Assembly (NCBI GenBank): GCA_006176705.1
Contig: QRFJ01004203.1
Span: 1 to 64,000, forward strand
DNA length: 64,000 bases
Direction of reading: 5' to 3'
From: Cocos nucifera
Taxonomy: Eukaryota > Streptophyta > Magnoliopsida > Arecales > Arecaceae
Positions 60,394 to 64,000 of this stretch are shown in pieces. The notes beneath the pieces are model-generated. The model did no database searches. It worked only from the letters and a program-made list of their open reading frames with translations, and was not told the origin of the DNA. The position numbers were made by a program, and so were the translations under genes. Position 1 is the stretch's first letter. Each line of letters begins with the position of its first letter.

Positions 60394-62676
60394 TGTTAGA
60401 TATGTGTTACCTAGAAGCCAAAATTGGCTGACACTTGTTATACACTTCTAAGAGCAAAATTATAATTTTGACTATAAATAATAAAATAAATTATTTTCTA
60501 TCATAATGTGTATTTAGTGTCTGTGATACATCCCTTGAGTTAATGGCAATGATAATTCTTATTTTCAAGAGTTGAAAATTTAAGATATGAATTTTCATTA
60601 TTAACTCATAAAATGCTTCCTGACCGTAGGATCATCATGAGGATGGTAATTGATCTGGAAGGTTGGTATACAATCACTTCTTTATAGTAGATGAGTCTTG
60701 AGTCTATGGTGTAGAGACACCAGAGCAAGAGTAGAGGTACTCGTTAGAGAACGAGGGCACTGAGTGTGACCATCTTGAGCAGTCATTAGGAAGTCTACCT
60801 TCTCATCGATGACTAGCTCGAAGCTACAGTGGTGTGTCTGATTCTTTAACCTGAGGAGCATTGGTAGTTCACCTTGAGAGTGTTATAGTTTGACTATACC
60901 ATGACTCGGTCTCCTAGCCATTCAAAATCTTGAGGTGTATGTTGGCTATAGCATGTTCATTGTAGGAATTGGATTGCACCAAGAGAGAATCTATCTACCT
61001 CGGTAGATGAGGAGCAGCCCTATGATGATCATGAGAATCAAATCCATAAGCCCATGGCCATGGTAGAGTGAAATAATAGAAAGAGTTTCTATTAAGGTTT
61101 TCACATTGGATTTGAATCAAATGATTAATTCATATGATGGAAATTAGGGTTTGACGAGTTCACCTTAACCCTAAACCGATCGGGGCTCAAGATAGAAGAA
61201 CTTAATCACACAGGTAACTACACCGAGAGGTTCATTTTTAGTTTTGATGGATTGCCACCATATACTGCTAGGTGTCACTGGTAGATTTTGGGAGCAATTA
61301 GAATGATTTGAATGATCGATCATTCTAGTTGTCTGAATCAGAAAAGTTTTGATCCATCGGAAGGTATTTTTGATGATGTCGATGATAGAGATTGTGATAT
61401 ATCTCATTACCATATGAAATTGAATCTAACTAGATCACATAAATAAAGATTTGGATCTGGATATCATCAATTGGACTAACTCAGTTCAATTGATTTGAAT
61501 TAGATTCGATTAGGTTCAAAAAAATCGTGCTAGCACATGATTAAGCCTAATGTTCTTCTTCAACAATCATCAAAAGTTGTCTCAACTGAGCCAAATATAT
61601 TTGGACTAACTCAAGTACCTTTACTTGGTCTGACTGGAGCTTGTCCAGGATAGAAAAGGATTGTCTTAATTTATGAGATAAATTTGAGACAACACCTGCC
61701 ATTTTCCATCACCTGCTAATATTTGTCTTTTGACTTTGGTCAAACGTTGACCTTTGACACTTAGACGTTTGCCCATATGTCATGCACCTATAAGAGAGAG
61801 ATTTGATCTCTTGTCCTCCTACTAGATAGAGGAAAGAAGGGGGCACATGCCTAGGAAGGCATGCACCTAAGGATGATGATGCTTGGAGTCCCATCTATAT
61901 GGGACTCCAGGTTGCTTCATGGTATCAAACAAGATGGCATCAAAGACTCTACTTTGATCAGTCTTGGTGCCACCTAAGGATGTTTGAGAGGGGCTCTCAT
62001 CTAATTAGATTATCAGGTGATGTCATCCCACCAATCAAATTTAGATCTAATTGCATGTAGAGACGTGATTGGTTGGGATGATGTGGCACTGCATGGCACA
62101 GCAGGATCTATATAAACCTTATTTGCGCCAAGGTTTGAGAGAGCTCTCCCCTTGCCCCACATAGCCCTCTCCTCTCTCTTCCATGCCTATCTCTGATCCT
62201 CTCTCTCCTCTCCATGCCCAGGAGGCTTTGGGCTCAAGTTTGGTGCGATCCAGGCAAGAGAAAGGCGATAAGAAAGGAAGAAGGCAGCATTGCTGCAAGA
62301 GACGACATCGGATCTTCAAAAATTATTTTAAAGATCTTCAAGATTAGATCCAGATATGATCTTTGGAGGAAAGATTAAGAAGGAAAAGATCTCTAGATCC
62401 TGCTCAAGTGGATATCGGTAGATGCCAAGCAATTACGTGGCTGCATCTAGAACCTCAGCAAATCAACAAGATCATCATAGGATAATAAGATTACCCAAGA
62501 ACAAGGTATAAATTAAATCTAATTTAATTTAATCTATTTTATTTTATTAGATTCATCAAATTAGATTTGAAAAGTATTAGATCTAATTTAGATCTAAGAA
62601 AAAAAATTTTGAAATATTTCTCTTGGTCAAATCAAATTTGAACAAATTTGATCCAAAAAATAGGATTTTTTCTTCA
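60394..62676 (+). repeat. 3' LTR of insertion 4
   Basis: 2,283 bases, partner of 51614-53895. It is preceded by TAGGTCAAGTGCGAGTT, the position of the polypurine tract, weakly purine-rich. Confidence 0.9.
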
Positions 62677-62850
62677 TTACTGATCCTAAACACATGCCTG
62701 TCCATCGAGTTAATCAAATGGGTTCTTACAGCACAGCGACTGAATAGATGAGAAATGAAGCTATAAGAATAAGTCCGCTATGAAAACCTCCATATAATCA
62801 AACACCAATCCCTTCCCCTCGGTACAAAAAAGAATAAGGCTCTGATACCA
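62677..62850 (-). mobile_element. Copy C, PBS end, with junction to copy D
   Basis: It resumes after insertion 4 and ends with the perfect 12-base primer site TGGTATCAGAGC on the minus strand (62839-62850). It has one unit of the 63-bp repeat that is doubled in copies A and B. Confidence 0.75.
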
Positions 62851-64000
62851 GATGATCCGGGCCTTTGAAAAGGCAACCTCAAATTTGGAGTGATATGGAG
62901 ATCCACCGTATTAGCTTATGTCAGGCAACCAAACTACGAACACCAGATTCGGAAGGTATAAGGTGGACAGAATGTCTCTTACCAACAACCGAGGCTAAAT
63001 ATCAATTACACCACACTAAAAAACGAGCTCCAAAGTATACGATACTGCTCGTGTACGTATACAATACAGCCCAGAACCCAGGAATGAAAGTGCAAATTGG
63101 ACACTTTAAAGAAGTGGTGAAGACAACAGCCTAAGATAAAGCAAATAGATAATAACTATGGCTACTTAAGATGATCGATAGGTAATAAAGATAGATATAC
63201 GCCAAAGATAGACAGACTATGCAGATAAAAAAAAAGAAAAGTACTCAGATAAGCATGCTTAATGCAAGCTAATACATGCTAATCATACACTAAGCACACT
63301 TACTTACATATTTACAAGAGAGCTTTGGCAATAGTTTTCTCTTAGAAGAAGAAGATGAATAGTAGAAGGAAAGATGAATGAAGAGGGAATGGAAAAGAGA
63401 GAAGAGAAGAAGGTTTCGGATCCTTCTTCTGAAGATGTCCAAGGAAGAAGCAAGGGGGAGTTTTTATAGATGAAAAAAGTGGAAGATTAGGATGAAATGG
63501 AGGCTTATGTAGAGATTATGTGGTGGAGGACATCTGTATGGTAATGGACATAGTGGATGTCAGAGTGAGGAAGTGGAGAATATGAGATGAGATGGAAGAG
63601 GAGATAATGAAGAAAGAAGATGAGAAGAAGTGATGAAAAGAAAATGAGAAGCAAAGAAAGAAAGGGAAGAAGAGAAGGGAAGAAGAAAAGAAGGAAGGAG
63701 AAGAGTGAAAGCAAGAAACAGAAGCTCTGCCTTAGCTTTGGAAAGTAGCTAGAGAGAGAAGAGAAGAGACTCTCAAACTCTCCCAGTGGAGCATTCCTAT
63801 ACTCTGGTCGCTTAAGCTATCGACCGCTCACTCCACCTCCTCCTCTAGTTGAAGCCCTTCCCCTCTATTTATAGATGCGGAAGAGGCAATGCGGACTTTA
63901 CTTGATTTGGAGTCCATGGATTTGAAGCTGAATGAAGTCTAGATCTTTCTGTAGATGTCTCTTCATGTAGTTCCTTTTTTTAGAGAATCTTCCTATAGCT
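62851..64000 (-). mobile_element. Copy D: leader and promoter, continuing beyond the window
   Basis: A leader of only 1,015 bases from TATA to PBS, against 1,859 in copy C. About 845 bases are deleted near 63260, including the 13-bp repeat. The pyrimidine-rich segment (63590-63770, minus strand) is kept. The coding part lies outside the window. Confidence 0.7.
63866..63873 (-). promoter_or_regulatory. TATA box of copy D
   Basis: TATAAATA on the minus strand with flanks identical in kind to those of copies A to C. The upstream region is cut by the window end. Confidence 0.6.

Larger units (their letters stand above)
51614..62676 (+). mobile_element. Insertion 4: Ty1-copia element in copy C
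   Basis: LTRs 51614-53895 and 60394-62676, with a perfect target duplication TTACT (51609-51613 and 62677-62681). Removing it restores the sequence seen uninterrupted in copies A and B (GACTTACTGA...). The internal region carries gag, protease, integrase, RT and RNase H in copia order on the plus strand. It belongs to the same family as insertion 1. It carries its own 615-bp insertion at 59115-59729. The two LTRs differ at scattered sites, so this is not a very recent event. Confidence 0.92.

Overview
The window looks like repeat-rich intergenic DNA of a flowering plant, probably a monocot. It is AT-rich and made of nested Ty1-copia LTR retrotransposons and an endogenous pararetrovirus-like sequence. 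A palm is possible, but nothing in the window proves the species. I found no host gene, tRNA, rRNA or CRISPR array. Almost every coding stretch is broken by stops and frameshifts.

Left part (1-7655). Positions 1-5920 are a Sirevirus-like copia element whose 5' LTR is cut by the window edge. It keeps a decayed gag with a zinc knuckle and a long non-coding tail with three polypurine tracts, but has no integrase or reverse transcriptase. After it come about 1.2 kb without recognisable content apart from a 31-bp tandem repeat, then a minus-strand remnant of a coiled-coil protein.

Main part (7656-64000). Once four retrotransposon insertions are removed, this is one array of a repeated unit of about 7.0 kb. 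The unit has an initiator-tRNA-Met primer binding site (PBS), then about 0.35 kb, a broken polyprotein region (capsid-like motif; protease motif in one copy), a conserved 3' ORF, a polypurine tract, a single TATA promoter and a leader of about 1.86 kb running into the next PBS. This layout suggests an endogenous caulimovirid (plant pararetrovirus). Copy A is on the plus strand (7656-10397, 20823-23491, 33849-35375). Copies B (35376-41184), C (41185-41504, 45069-51613, 62677-62850) and D (62851-64000, continuing outside) lie head-to-tail on the minus strand. A and B meet leader to leader at 35375/35376. No reverse transcriptase catalytic core was recognised in any copy.

Insertions. (1) 10398-20822, minus, copia, splits the protease of copy A. 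(2) 23492-33848, minus, copia with 2.9-kb LTRs, sits just downstream of copy A's promoter. (3) 41505-45068, minus, an internally deleted copia keeping only gag and a protease/pre-integrase scrap, perfect TTAAG target duplication. (4) 51614-62676, plus, copia of the same family as (1), perfect TTACT duplication, and itself carrying a 615-bp insertion at 59115-59729. The order of events is clear from the nesting: the pararetroviral array came first, the copia elements later, and the 615-bp insert last within element 4.
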